This document shows, one piece after another, positions 24,524-32,803 of a stretch of DNA of 64,000 nucleotides. The DNA comes from Chloroflexota bacterium (GTDB lineage Bacteria > Chloroflexota > Anaerolineae > Anaerolineales > Villigracilaceae). The notes under the pieces were generated by a model. It worked only from the letters and a program-made list of their open reading frames with translations, made no database searches and was not told the origin of the DNA. Position 1 is the first letter of the stretch; each line of letters opens with the position of its first letter. The stretch is taken from the NCBI GenBank assembly GCA_016213105.1, contig JACRBN010000025.1:434001-498000 (forward strand), in the 5' to 3' direction. Both the position numbers and the translations under genes were made by a program.

Positions 24524-25378
24524 CTATTCCTTCTCGCCGCTGACCTTCATCCAGGCTTTCTTCATGTTCAACGCATCCTCTTCCATGATGGGACTCTCGC
24601 ACAGGATGCGGCCGCCGCAGCCGAAGTCGTACAGGGCCTGGAAGAGCGCCGTGAGGTTCAAGTCCGCTTCGGCCAGGGGTAGATGATTCTTCTCACCCTT
24701 CGGGCCGTATTCGATGCCCGAGAGGTGGATGTGCAGTTGCTTAAGCGCCTTTTTGCCCAACGCCTTTTGATAGGCTTCGAGGTACTTCGCCCATTCTTCG
24801 TATGTGTTCATCGTGCCGTCGCCGGGGCGGGCGTGCAGGTGGGCGAAGTCCAGGCAGGGCAGCACCTGCGGCATGGACTGGCTCATCGCCAGCGCATCCT
24901 CGAAGGAGCCCAGCATGGCCGATTTTCCCATCGTCTCGGGCCGCAGGGTGACGGGGTTGCGCGCCTGGCGCAGGTCATCCACACAGCCTTGCAGGCGGGG
25001 AATCGCCACCTTCAACACCTCGGCCGGGTCGCCGCCGAAGTAGGAGCCCGGGTGGAAGATGATGTCCGTGGCCCCGGCCAGGTTGCCGTAATGCGCCGCG
25101 TCCATCAGGCGTTTGCGCGACTTGGGCCATTCCTCGTCCGTGGCGTTCAGGTTGATGAAGTAGGGCGCATGGACGCTGAGCGCCACGCCCTGCTCCGCGC
25201 CCGTGGATTTGATCAACGCGCAGGTGGCCTCGGTCACGCGCACCGACTGCACCCAGCCCAGTTCGAGCGCGCCCAATCCGATGGACTGGCTGAATTCAAT
25301 CGCGCCGACCGAGCCGCCCGGTTTCTTGGGCGTGCCCGTCGGGGAGCCGACTGTTCCAAACGCAAACGATAAAGTCAT
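24524..25378 (-). CDS. endonuclease IV-like TIM-barrel protein
   Basis: This 284-residue protein has the metal ligands of the AP endonuclease family 2 barrel in order: VHAPYFINL, FHPGSYFGG, RPETMGK, CLDFAHLHARPG, LHIHLSG and a final CESP. This matches the endonuclease IV (Nfo) layout, which cuts DNA at abasic sites, although sugar isomerases share the fold. The ATG at 25378 follows GAGGAGG. A DNA repair role is likely but not proven. It stands between the YcxB-like gene and dgkA. Confidence 0.8.
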   Translation of the reverse strand: MTLSFAFGTVGSPTGTPKKPGGSVGAIEFSQSIGLGALELGWVQSVRVTEATCALIKSTGAEQGVALSVHAPYFINLNATDEEWPKSRKRLMDAAHYGNLAGATDIIFHPGSYFGGDPAEVLKVAIPRLQGCVDDLRQARNPVTLRPETMGKSAMLGSFEDALAMSQSMPQVLPCLDFAHLHARPGDGTMNTYEEWAKYLEAYQKALGKKALKQLHIHLSGIEYGPKGEKNHLPLAEADLNLTALFQALYDFGCGGRILCESPIMEEDALNMKKAWMKVSGEKE

Positions 25379-25409
25379 AAAAGCCTCCTCACCAATTACC
25401 AATCACAAT

Positions 25410-25808
25410 TTACCAATTACCAAACCACATCCCCAGCCTGGCCCATAGCGGCGGGCCGAGGATGAGCAGGCCGACCAGCACGGCGGCCAGGGCGGCGATC
25501 AACACCGCGGCGGCGCCCACGTCCTTACCCACCTTGGCCAGCGGATGATGCACCGGGCTGGCCAGGTCGACCACGGCTTCAATGGAGGTATTGATGAACT
25601 CGGCCGTGAAGACCATCGCGATGGTCATGATCAGCACCGCCCAGTCGCGCGGCGGGACTCCCAGCCAGAAGGCCATGAGGAAGACCAGCGTGGCCGCCAC
25701 GGCATGGATCCATGCGTTGTGCTGGGTGCGCAGCACGTAGGCCCAGCCGCGAAAGGCATGACCGAAGGAATGCCAGCGGGAAAGGAGGAAGGTGTAAATT
25801 TTATTCAC
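25410..25808 (-). CDS. dgkA: diacylglycerol/undecaprenol kinase DgkA
   Basis: This 132-residue membrane kinase has three helices and the family motif FTAEFINTSIEAVVDL followed by HPLAKVGKDVGAAAVL. Gram-positive-type members phosphorylate undecaprenol for cell-wall lipid recycling. I chose the GTG at 25808 (N-terminus MNKIYTFLLS) because the frame further upstream runs into a REP-like element. The start is therefore tentative. The order pgpH-ybeY-dgkA is conserved in many bacteria. Confidence 0.88.
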   Translation of the reverse strand: MNKIYTFLLSRWHSFGHAFRGWAYVLRTQHNAWIHAVAATLVFLMAFWLGVPPRDWAVLIMTIAMVFTAEFINTSIEAVVDLASPVHHPLAKVGKDVGAAAVLIAALAAVLVGLLILGPPLWARLGMWFGNW

Positions 25809-25824
25809 GAGTCCACCAGGGTAG

Positions 25825-25872
25825 GCGCTTCGACTGCGTTCGGACAAGGAACGTCCTCACTCCGCTCAGCGC
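25825..25872. repeat. REP-like element between dgkA and ybeY
   Basis: GCGCT (25825-25829) and AGCGC (25868-25872) bound a sequence with CTTCGACTGCGTTCGGACAAG and CACTCCGCTCAGCG parts, resembling repeats that end many genes in related genomes (recognised from memory). It separates two genes that are otherwise commonly joined. Confidence 0.5.
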
Positions 25873-25879
25873 GATGATG

Positions 25880-26329
25880 TTACTCACTGATCTTGATGTT
25901 TGCCAGCCCCAGGCGCGCCAGGATCTGGGCCTGGGCCGCCCACATGCGCAGCTTGTCCTTGTCCTCGGCGTGGTCGTGGCCGAGCAGGTGCAGCACGCCG
26001 TGGACGACCAGCAGTTGCAGTTCCGCTTCGAGCGGATGTCCGCCCGCGGCGGCCTGCTCCTCGGCGCGCTGGACCGAGATGAGCACATCGCCCAGGTAAC
26101 GGCGGCCCGTCTCCGGGTCCGACTCGGAGGCGGGGAAGGAGAGCACGTCGGTGGGCGCGTCGATGTCGCGGAACTCGCGGTTGAGATCCTGCAACTGTTC
26201 GTCGTCGGTCAGCACAACGGTCAGGTCGGCGTCATCCTCGACAGCTTGATGATTCAGCGCAACCGCGACAGCCCGCTCGACGATCTCGGGCTCGATCAAA
26301 ATGGAGGGGGGAATTTCGATGGTTATCAT
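25880..26329 (-). CDS. ybeY: endoribonuclease YbeY
   Basis: This 149-residue zinc-dependent RNase processes 16S rRNA and takes part in ribosome quality control. The metal motif VVHGVLHLLGHDH is complete (three histidines). The preceding TDVLSFP and GDVLIS segments are diagnostic. The ATG at 26329 overlaps the pgpH stop (ATGA), showing translational coupling to pgpH. Confidence 0.96.
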   Translation of the reverse strand: MITIEIPPSILIEPEIVERAVAVALNHQAVEDDADLTVVLTDDEQLQDLNREFRDIDAPTDVLSFPASESDPETGRRYLGDVLISVQRAEEQAAAGGHPLEAELQLLVVHGVLHLLGHDHAEDKDKLRMWAAQAQILARLGLANIKISE

Positions 26330-28440
26330 GGCTTTTGTATGGGAAGGGTAGGGTCGGCGGGCTGGGTGGACACTTCGGATTTCGGATATTGAATGCGCGG
26401 ATGATACTGTCCGCGCAGGGTGGTGACAAAGGCATCGGTGATCAGGGTCAGGTCGCGCAGGGTGATGAGCGTGTCATCGAGCTGGCCGTTGCGCTGGGCG
26501 ACGTCCATCACGTTGCGGACGAGGGCGCGCAGATCCTCTTCGGTGGCGGGGCGTTCGGCGCGGGTGCGCGCTTCAACGCCGTCGGCCAGCATGAGCAGGG
26601 CCGTCTCGCGCGAACGCGGACGCGGACCCGGGTAGCGGAATTTCTCGATGTCCAGCTTGTCCTTGTCGCCGCCTGCGGCTTCGAGGGCCTGGTTGTACTG
26701 GTAGCGCGTGATGAGCGTGCCATGGTGTTCGAGGATGAAATCGATCAGGCGGTTGGGCAGGCGGTACTTGCGCGCCAGCACCACGCCGTCGGTGACGTGG
26801 CGAATGATGATGGCGGCGACCTCCTCGGGCGGGAGGTCGTGATGCTTGTCGATGCTGTCGGGCAGCTGGTTCTCGATGAAGAAGGACGGGTTGTTGGCCT
26901 TGCCCACGTCGTGGAATTGGGCGCCGACGCGCGTCAGCAGTGGATCCGCGCCGATGCGTTCGGCAGCCTGCTCGGCCAGGTTCGCCACCTGCAAGCTGTG
27001 CTGGTAGGTGCCCGGGGCATTGCGCAGGAAGAATTGCAGCAGCGGAAAGTCGGGGCGCGAGATGTCGAGCAATTGCAGGGCGGTGGTGAAGCCCAGGCTT
27101 TGGGCCAGCAGGTATTGCAGGGTGAGCGCGATGCTGGCCGAGGCCAGTCCATTGAAGGCCACCGCGCCGAGCAACTGCAAGGCTCCGACCGCATCGATCT
27201 GGTGAATGGGAACGTAATAGGCCAGGATGGTGGCAATGCCTGCCGCGGTGATGCCCGCCCCTCCGCGCAGGAAGGCCCAAAAACGACGGGCCGGCCCGAG
27301 GAACAACAGGCCCGTCAGCGAGGACAGGAGATAGTAGGGCGCCAGTTCGGTCGCAGTGGGCAGTCCGTACACCGCGAGCAGCGACAGCGCCAGGGAAATG
27401 GCAACGCCCGTTTCCAGGCCGAAGAGCGTGCCGAGCAGCAATCCCGCCGCCGGCAGCGGATAGAAATACGGCAGCAACGTGCGTTCGGGGATGACCAGCC
27501 GCGCGCCCGCCAAAAAGACGATGAACACGATGGAGATCACCAGCAGGCTGTGCCAGTTGTAAACGACTGTGGAGCGCCGCTTGCGGAAGAAGTACAGGGA
27601 AACGAAGACCGCCGATATGACCGTGACGGCGCCCGCGCCCAACAGATCCTCCAGGCGATTGCCGGGCGTGATCATGTTCAGCTCACGCAGGGCTTCCATG
27701 TCGGCGGGAGTGACGACCTCCCCGCCCGGCACGATGGTCTCGCCTGACTTGTACTTCTGCACGACCGGCTCGACGGCATCGCGGGCGGCCTGCCGGGCGG
27801 CCAGGGTCAATTCCTCGCTGTACAGGCTGTTGGGAACGATGAAGGTCCTGGCCAGGTCAGACACCAGGTCGGCCTGCTCCTCGGGAAAGGACAGGCTGAC
27901 GCGCGAAATGACCGTGCGCTGGACCGACTCGAGGTTGTCCTCGCGGATGGCGTTGCGCATGACCTGTTCCAGCACGCTGAGCGTCTCCTGCTGGATCGGA
28001 TCCCAGCGCGCGGCCGGCAGGTCGAGGATTTGCTGGATCGTGGCGGGATCGAGGCGCACGTCGCTGAGAGCCGCCAGGTCGTTTTGTTTTTGTTCGGGGG
28101 TGGAGTTGACATCCTCGCGGACGAGGGTGATGTATTGCAGCGCGGTGCGCAGGCGTTCGATCTGCTGGCGCGCAATGGATGGATCGGCCTGGGTGTAGAT
28201 GGGCGCCACGGACCGTTCGGCAGCGGCGCGCGCCTCCTCGGTGCGCACCTCGCTGACGTATTCCGCCTCGCGCGGAGCCTGCAAGTTGCGCGGAGCCACC
28301 TCGCCCACGTCCACGCTGAGGGAGGTGGGGCGCAGCCCGATGGGCATGGTCAGCAACAAATAGGTCCCCAGGCTGGCCGCCAGGAGCAGAAGAATTTGCC
28401 AGGCGCGAAGGCGCGCCGTCACAGGCTGGCGTGTCTGCAT
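26326..28440 (-). CDS. pgpH: 7TMR-HD phosphodiesterase, PgpH-like
   Basis: This 704-residue protein has an N-terminal helix (about 14-31), an extracytoplasmic 7TMR-HDED region (about 35-265), seven membrane helices (about 270-460) and a cytoplasmic HD domain with FHDVGKANNPSFFIENQ, HHDLPPEE and ILEHHG. PgpH proteins hydrolyse cyclic di-AMP. It is coupled to ybeY, its usual neighbour. Loss of c-di-AMP would affect potassium transport, and a KimA-like importer is encoded at 50709. Confidence 0.93.
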   Translation of the reverse strand: MQTRQPVTARLRAWQILLLLAASLGTYLLLTMPIGLRPTSLSVDVGEVAPRNLQAPREAEYVSEVRTEEARAAAERSVAPIYTQADPSIARQQIERLRTALQYITLVREDVNSTPEQKQNDLAALSDVRLDPATIQQILDLPAARWDPIQQETLSVLEQVMRNAIREDNLESVQRTVISRVSLSFPEEQADLVSDLARTFIVPNSLYSEELTLAARQAARDAVEPVVQKYKSGETIVPGGEVVTPADMEALRELNMITPGNRLEDLLGAGAVTVISAVFVSLYFFRKRRSTVVYNWHSLLVISIVFIVFLAGARLVIPERTLLPYFYPLPAAGLLLGTLFGLETGVAISLALSLLAVYGLPTATELAPYYLLSSLTGLLFLGPARRFWAFLRGGAGITAAGIATILAYYVPIHQIDAVGALQLLGAVAFNGLASASIALTLQYLLAQSLGFTTALQLLDISRPDFPLLQFFLRNAPGTYQHSLQVANLAEQAAERIGADPLLTRVGAQFHDVGKANNPSFFIENQLPDSIDKHHDLPPEEVAAIIIRHVTDGVVLARKYRLPNRLIDFILEHHGTLITRYQYNQALEAAGGDKDKLDIEKFRYPGPRPRSRETALLMLADGVEARTRAERPATEEDLRALVRNVMDVAQRNGQLDDTLITLRDLTLITDAFVTTLRGQYHPRIQYPKSEVSTQPADPTLPIQKP

Positions 28441-28463
28441 GATCCTAGAAACCGATCACCACT

Positions 28464-28479
28464 CCGCGCATGTGCGCGG
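28464..28479. terminator. 7-bp hairpin between yqeY and pgpH
   Basis: CCGCGCA (28464-28470) pairs with TGCGCGG (28473-28479). No T-run follows, so it may be a pause or processing site only. Confidence 0.35.
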
Positions 28480-28514
28480 TTGAAAAACGTTCCAAAGAGT
28501 CAAACGGGGCCTGA

Positions 28515-28961
28515 TTATTTTTGCAGCAATTCGCGCACGGTGGCGCTGATCATGTCGTTGGGGGCGCGGCCCGCCACCCTGCCCATGACGGCCTTCATGA
28601 CCTTGCCCATGTCGGACGGAGCGGCAGCGCCGGTCTCGGCGATGGCGGCCTGCACCAGGGCACGCAGTTCCTCGGCGGGCATGGCCTTGGGCAGGAAGGA
28701 TTCCAGCACGGCGATCTCAGCCTCGTTGTCGGCAGCCAGGTCGGCGCGGTTGGCCTTTTGGGCTTCGTTGAGCGCTTCGCGGCGATTCTTGATCTCCTTT
28801 TGCATCAGCGCCATGACGGCCGCATCGTCGAGGGCGGCGCGTTTGTCCACCTCGACCTGTTTGATGGCGGCCATGACCATGCGCAGGGTGCGGCGGCGCA
28901 GGTCGTCATTGGTCTTCATGGCCTCTTTCAGGGATTCGTTGACTTGGGTTTTGATATCCAT
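28515..28961 (-). CDS. yqeY: GatB/YqeY domain protein
   Basis: This 148-residue helical protein matches YqeY: LKEAMKTNDDLRRRTLRMVMAAIK, EIKNRREAL, AVLESFLPKAM and the end SDMGKVMKAVMGRVAGRA. YqeY resembles the tail of GatB and is thought to act with tRNA or amidotransferases; its exact role is unclear. A TATAAT box ends six bases before the ATG without a ribosome site, so the transcript is probably leaderless. Confidence 0.93.
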   Translation of the reverse strand: MDIKTQVNESLKEAMKTNDDLRRRTLRMVMAAIKQVEVDKRAALDDAAVMALMQKEIKNRREALNEAQKANRADLAADNEAEIAVLESFLPKAMPAEELRALVQAAIAETGAAAPSDMGKVMKAVMGRVAGRAPNDMISATVRELLQK

Positions 28962-28967
28962 ATATTC

Positions 28968-28973
28968 ATTATA
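28968..28973 (-). promoter_or_regulatory. -10 box of yqeY, leaderless type
   Basis: TATAAT on the - strand ends six bases before the ATG at 28961, and the gap (GAATAT) holds no ribosome site. Confidence 0.65.
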
Positions 28974-29057
28974 CCTTTCGGGGGTTCGATTTCAAAAACA
29001 GCCGGCCGCGCGTCGTAAAGCAAATCCATAGACTTGCTTTACCCGACCAGTGGAAAG

Positions 29058-29681
29058 TCACGCCGTGAAGGCGGACAACTCCGCAGCGGAGATGGCAGCC
29101 CTGACCTGCTCGAATTCGATGACCGTGCGTTTGACCGCCGCGTGGAAGGCATATTCGAAACGCAGGCCGCGCTCGGCAGAGTCCAGGTTCATGTGCGCGT
29201 GCGAGTCGCGCGGCAGGATGGAAAGCGCAAACTCGCGCAGGGGGCGGAAGAAATACAGCGCCTCCTGCGGGTAATACAGTTTGCCCGAGCGCAGGCCCGG
29301 GTTGCCGATCAGGCCCGGGTCCACGGGGTCGATTGCGGGGGCGGAAGGAGGGGGATCCGCCTGGCGGGCCAGCCACAGGTCCACGTAGTTGGAATGGGCG
29401 TAGAAATCCTGGGCGGTGTGGGTCAAGCGGCCAAAGGCAGTCCGCGCGGCGGGGATGTCCCCACGGTGGAGCGCATCCAGGGTCAACTGGCGCTGTTCGG
29501 CCAGGTAAGCGTAGCCCTGGTCGAAGGCATTGTTGTCGAAGTGATACTCGTCGTGGCCGAACTGCCCGCGCAGGTCATCCTGCCCGAGATTGGCGGCGAT
29601 AAGCGCCGCGAGACCCGCCGGGCTGAATATTTCGCCCAGCGCCTCGCGCATGATCTGTGCGTGAACTGCGGTTAACATCAT
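29058..29681 (-). CDS. HET-C-like/zinc-dependent phospholipase C-like protein
   Basis: This 207-residue protein carries the helical motif RLTHTAQDFYAHSNYVDLWL (H88, Q91, D92, H96) preceded by FGHDEYHFD (H43, H47), matching HET-C/phospholipase C-type metal sites. Such proteins occur in secreted lipases and in fungal incompatibility factors, but no signal peptide is visible here. Two ATGs stand together at 29681 and 29678. The first is six bases from a TATAAT box. The gene is transcribed divergently from pduO. Confidence 0.75.
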   Translation of the reverse strand: MMLTAVHAQIMREALGEIFSPAGLAALIAANLGQDDLRGQFGHDEYHFDNNAFDQGYAYLAEQRQLTLDALHRGDIPAARTAFGRLTHTAQDFYAHSNYVDLWLARQADPPPSAPAIDPVDPGLIGNPGLRSGKLYYPQEALYFFRPLREFALSILPRDSHAHMNLDSAERGLRFEYAFHAAVKRTVIEFEQVRAAISAAELSAFTA

Positions 29682-29687
29682 TCGAAA

Positions 29688-29693
29688 ATTATA
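29688..29693 (-). promoter_or_regulatory. -10 box of the HET-C-like gene, leaderless type
   Basis: TATAAT on the - strand ends six bases before the ATG at 29681. It forms one half of a 50-base divergent promoter region. Confidence 0.65.
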
Positions 29694-29719
29694 CGCCATA
29701 ATCCCGCCGCACTCACGGG

Positions 29720-29725
29720 TATAAT
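29720..29725 (+). promoter_or_regulatory. -10 box of pduO, leaderless type
   Basis: TATAAT ends six bases before the ATG at 29732. The gap CGCCGC contains no ribosome site. Confidence 0.65.
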
Positions 29726-29731
29726 CGCCGC

Positions 29732-30280
29732 ATGACTTTTTACACCACCAAAGGCGACGACGGCACGACCGGCCTGATCGGCGAAGGCCGCGTGCCCAAA
29801 TATCACAACCGCATGGAGGCGCTCGGCGCACTGGACGAAGCCTCGGCCGCGCTGGGGCTGGCGCGCGCCCAAACCTCCGCCGCGCAAACCGCGCCCATCC
29901 TGCTGGATGCCCAACGCGACCTCTACAAGCTGATGGCCGAAGTGGCCGCCACGCCCGAGAACGCCGAACGCTTCCGCGCCATCGACGCGGCGCGCGTGAC
30001 CTGGCTGGAGCAGCAGGCCGACGCCATCAGCCACATCGTGGGCATGCCGCGCGAGTTCATCCTGCCTGGCGACACGCCCGGCGGCGCGGCCCTCTCGCTG
30101 GCGCGCGCCATCATCCGCCGCGCGGAACGCCGCGTGGTGGCGCTCTTCGACACGGGCGAGATCAAAAACCCCGACCTGCAGCGCTACCTCAACCGCCTGT
30201 CCTCACTGTGCTTCGTGCTCGAACTGCTCGAAAACCAGTCGGCGGGAAAATCCACTTCGCTCGCAAAAGAGAATTCATGA
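29732..30280 (+). CDS. pduO: ATP:cob(I)alamin adenosyltransferase, PduO type
   Basis: This 182-residue enzyme makes adenosylcobalamin from cob(I)alamin and ATP. The ATP loop FYTTKGDDGTTGL opens the protein, and the C-terminal helix bundle shows FILPGDTPGGAALSLARAIIRRAERR and LNRLSSLCFVLEL. Length and motifs fit a single-domain PduO. A leaderless-type promoter precedes it. Its stop overlaps the start of the DUF554 gene (ATGA). No other cobalamin gene is in the window. Confidence 0.95.
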   Translation: MTFYTTKGDDGTTGLIGEGRVPKYHNRMEALGALDEASAALGLARAQTSAAQTAPILLDAQRDLYKLMAEVAATPENAERFRAIDAARVTWLEQQADAISHIVGMPREFILPGDTPGGAALSLARAIIRRAERRVVALFDTGEIKNPDLQRYLNRLSSLCFVLELLENQSAGKSTSLAKENS

Positions 30281-31005
30281 CCGGTACCATTCTCAACGTC
30301 ATCACCATTCTCATCGGAGGCGGATTGGGCCTGCTGTTCGGCTCGCGCGTCCCTGAGAAACTCAAACAGACCGTCGTGGCGGGCATGGGCCTGTTCACCG
30401 CCGCCATGGGCCTGCAAATGTTCTTCAAGAGCAGCAACCAGTTGATCGTGCTGGGCAGCCTGCTGATCGGCACCCTGGTGGGCGAGTGGCTGCGGATCGA
30501 AGATGGCATCCAGGCCCTGGGCCGATTCCTCGAAGCGCGCTTCGCGTCCGGGCCCTCGGCTGGAGAGGCCGCCCCGGCCGGCACCAACTCCCGTTTCGTG
30601 CGCGGATTCCTGACCGCGTCGCTGCTGTTCTGCATCGGGCCGATGGCCATCCTCGGCTCGATCAACGACGGCTTGCGCGGCGACTACAGCCTGCTGGCTG
30701 TCAAGTCGGTGCTGGACGGGTTCGCCTCGCTGGCCTTCGCATCCACGCTGGGCATCGGGGTGCTGTTCTCCAGTCTGCCGGTCTTCGTGTACCAGGGCGG
30801 CATCAGCCTGATGGGCGGCGCCCTGAGCGCCATCCTGACCGACGCCATGATCGCCGAGATGACCGCCACCGGCGGCGTGATCCTGGCGGGGCTGGCCCTC
30901 AGCAGCCTGCTGGAGATCAAGCCCATCCGCGTGGGGAATTTCCTGCCCTCGCTGGCTATTGCTCCGCTGATCGTGTGGGTGCTGACGCAGTTAAAAATCA
31001 TGTAG
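30277..31005 (+). CDS. DUF554 family membrane protein
   Basis: This 242-residue protein starts MTGTILNVITILIGGGLGLLFG and has about seven hydrophobic helices with the conserved SLLFCIGPMAILGSINDGL and GIGVLFSSLPVFVYQGGISL segments of DUF554 (YdfK-like). The function is unknown; a transport role is often assumed. The ATG at 30277 overlaps the pduO stop, so the two are translationally coupled. Confidence 0.9.
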   Translation: MTGTILNVITILIGGGLGLLFGSRVPEKLKQTVVAGMGLFTAAMGLQMFFKSSNQLIVLGSLLIGTLVGEWLRIEDGIQALGRFLEARFASGPSAGEAAPAGTNSRFVRGFLTASLLFCIGPMAILGSINDGLRGDYSLLAVKSVLDGFASLAFASTLGIGVLFSSLPVFVYQGGISLMGGALSAILTDAMIAEMTATGGVILAGLALSSLLEIKPIRVGNFLPSLAIAPLIVWVLTQLKIM

Positions 31006-31029
31006 GGCGAGATTCCTCTCACCCTACAT
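31000..31029. terminator. hairpin between convergent genes
   Basis: ATGTAGGGCGAGA (31000-31012) pairs with TCTCACCCTACAT (31017-31029) with one mismatch. It starts within the last codons of the DUF554 gene and faces the gene ending at 31061. Confidence 0.6.
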
Positions 31030-31060
31030 GAACTGTCTTTTTTGATTTCAGCGGGGAAAG

Positions 31061-31813
31061 TTACTTCAAGCCCATCTCAGTCAGCGCGGTCTCGATCTTG
31101 GCCTGGAATTCAGTGAAGGGCTGGGCGCCTTCGATCAGGACGGTCCTGGTCTGGCCGTCGACCACGTAGGACAGCACAAACGACGGGGTGGCCTGGACAC
31201 CCGCGGTGCGTCCATCCACGCCATCCTGATCGACCCGGCTGCTGTACGCGCCGCCGTTGAAGCAGGTGGTGAAGACATCCATGTCGAGTTCGAGCTTTTC
31301 CGCGAAAGCCGTCACGCGCCGATTGGTAAAGTTGCCCACATTCTCGCCGGTCTGATTGGCGAAGAGCAGATCGTGCATATCCCAGAATTTACCCTGGTCA
31401 CCGGCGCAATAGGCGGCCTCGGCCGCGGCGCGCGACTCAGGCCCGATGAACTCGCCGAAGGAACGATACACGAAGTAGACCTGGCCCGTTTCAACGTAGG
31501 CGTTGAGTAAATAAGGCTCAGTCTGCTTGGAGAAAACGGCGCAATACGGGCACTGAAAGTCGGAATATTCCTCGATCTTGATCGGCGCATTCGGATCGCC
31601 TGCCCCGTTGTCTTTCACCTGCGCGCGGGTGATGGGATCTTCGGGCGTGGCAATGGCGCCGGCCGGCATCAGGTTGGGAGCAATGAGAATCCCAACAAAA
31701 ATCACTGCAAAAGCGACCACAACCCAGATGACTTTCTGCTTGTCGCGCTGCCTGGCGCGGCGTATTTTCTCGCGCTGCAACTCACGTTTGTTCATCCCTG
31801 ATTCTTTGGTCAT
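31061..31813 (-). CDS. DsbA-family thioredoxin-fold oxidoreductase
   Basis: This 250-residue protein has a basic N-terminus, one membrane anchor (about 28-47) and a DsbA-like extracytoplasmic domain with the redox motif DFQCPYC (C88, C91) and the cis-proline region QATPSFVL. It probably forms or isomerises disulfide bonds in exported proteins (BdbD/DsbG-like in Gram-positives). No DsbB/VKOR partner is adjacent. An AGGAG site precedes the ATG at 31813 by about 10 bases. Confidence 0.92.
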   Translation of the reverse strand: MTKESGMNKRELQREKIRRARQRDKQKVIWVVVAFAVIFVGILIAPNLMPAGAIATPEDPITRAQVKDNGAGDPNAPIKIEEYSDFQCPYCAVFSKQTEPYLLNAYVETGQVYFVYRSFGEFIGPESRAAAEAAYCAGDQGKFWDMHDLLFANQTGENVGNFTNRRVTAFAEKLELDMDVFTTCFNGGAYSSRVDQDGVDGRTAGVQATPSFVLSYVVDGQTRTVLIEGAQPFTEFQAKIETALTEMGLK

Positions 31814-31911
31814 GTTGCTCTTCTCCTAGGTTTAATCAATGAGGTTGGGTCAAAATTTTCCCACGTTCAAAAGGTTTTGTCTAGAAAGGTTAATGAACTC
31901 TCATCTCACAG

Positions 31912-31943
31912 ATCGTCCCGCAGATCAAAGCCTGCGGGACGAT
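31912..31943. terminator. 12-bp hairpin after the lipase-like gene
   Basis: ATCGTCCCGCAG (31912-31923) pairs with CTGCGGGACGAT (31932-31943) around eight bases. It follows the stop at 31966 on the - strand and precedes the DsbA-like gene. The T-rich end is weak. Confidence 0.6.
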
Positions 31944-31965
31944 GACTTGTATCGGGCTGGTCTGC

Positions 31966-32802
31966 TCAAGCGGCGAGCTGCGCATCCAGCCAGCCGACCA
32001 TGACCTTGAAGACCTCGGCCTGTTCGACCTCGTTATGGATCTCGTGGAACCATCCGTCCCAGATGCGCAGGGTGAGATTCTTCGCGCCGAGCCTGGCGAA
32101 TTCGCGGCTGGCATTGGCCGAGGTGAGGCGGTCGGCGCTACCGTGCATGAGCAGGAAGGGTAGCGAAAACTCGGCGGCGTGATTCAAGGCCCAATCGCCC
32201 GAGTCGAAAAGTTCCACGAACAGGCGCGCGGTGATCTTATCGTGTACGAGGGGATCCTTTGCGTAGGCGTCGATCACCTTCTGATCGCGGGATAACGCCG
32301 CCAGTTCCAGTCCCGATTTCTGCGTGAAGGTCGGGAAAATGCCATTCATCATGCGCGCCAGGCGCACCTGCGCCGCAGGCGGCTGAAAAGCCAGCCGCAG
32401 GAACGGACCTGTGGCGATCACACCCTTGAGCCCTGGCTTGCGGCGCAGAGTGAAGTTGATGACCTCGTTGCCGCCCATGCTGTGTCCATACAGGAAGGCG
32501 GGCAGACCGGAATAACGTTCGCCAGCCTGCTTGATCAACAGGGCGACATCGTCCATCATCTGGTTGTACGAGGGCACGTGCCCGCGCGGACCTCCCGACC
32601 GCCCGTGGCCGCGCTGGTCGAAGCCGATCACGGCGTACCCCGCGGCAGTCAGCGCCGCCGCAACGTGATCGTAGCGGGCGACGTGCTCGCCCAATCCGTG
32701 AACGAGGCAGATGACGGCTTTGGCGGGCTGATCAGGCTCCCAGCCGCGCACGTACAGGTCGATCCCATCGCTGGATTTCCAGCCGGTCTCATATAATTTC
32801 AT
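31966..32802 (-). CDS. alpha/beta hydrolase, monoacylglycerol lipase-like
   Basis: This 278-residue hydrolase has the oxyanion motif LVHGLGEHVARYD, the FDQRGHGRSGG strand, the nucleophile elbow YGHSMGG (S108), an acid in HGSADRLT and a histidine in WFHEIHNE. The pattern 'HG.gEh..RY' is typical of monoacylglycerol lipases and lysophospholipases. The ATG at 32802 follows CGGAGTG. It starts just one base after the V4R gene's stop, so the two are co-transcribed. Confidence 0.9.
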   Translation of the reverse strand: MKLYETGWKSSDGIDLYVRGWEPDQPAKAVICLVHGLGEHVARYDHVAAALTAAGYAVIGFDQRGHGRSGGPRGHVPSYNQMMDDVALLIKQAGERYSGLPAFLYGHSMGGNEVINFTLRRKPGLKGVIATGPFLRLAFQPPAAQVRLARMMNGIFPTFTQKSGLELAALSRDQKVIDAYAKDPLVHDKITARLFVELFDSGDWALNHAAEFSLPFLLMHGSADRLTSANASREFARLGAKNLTLRIWDGWFHEIHNEVEQAEVFKVMVGWLDAQLAA

Positions 32803-32803
32803 G

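Noticed and set aside
26335-27747. 470-codon + strand open frame
   Set aside because: Antisense to pgpH, whose HD motifs and operon position are clear. The product is a Gln/Arg/Gly-rich shadow with no recognisable domain.
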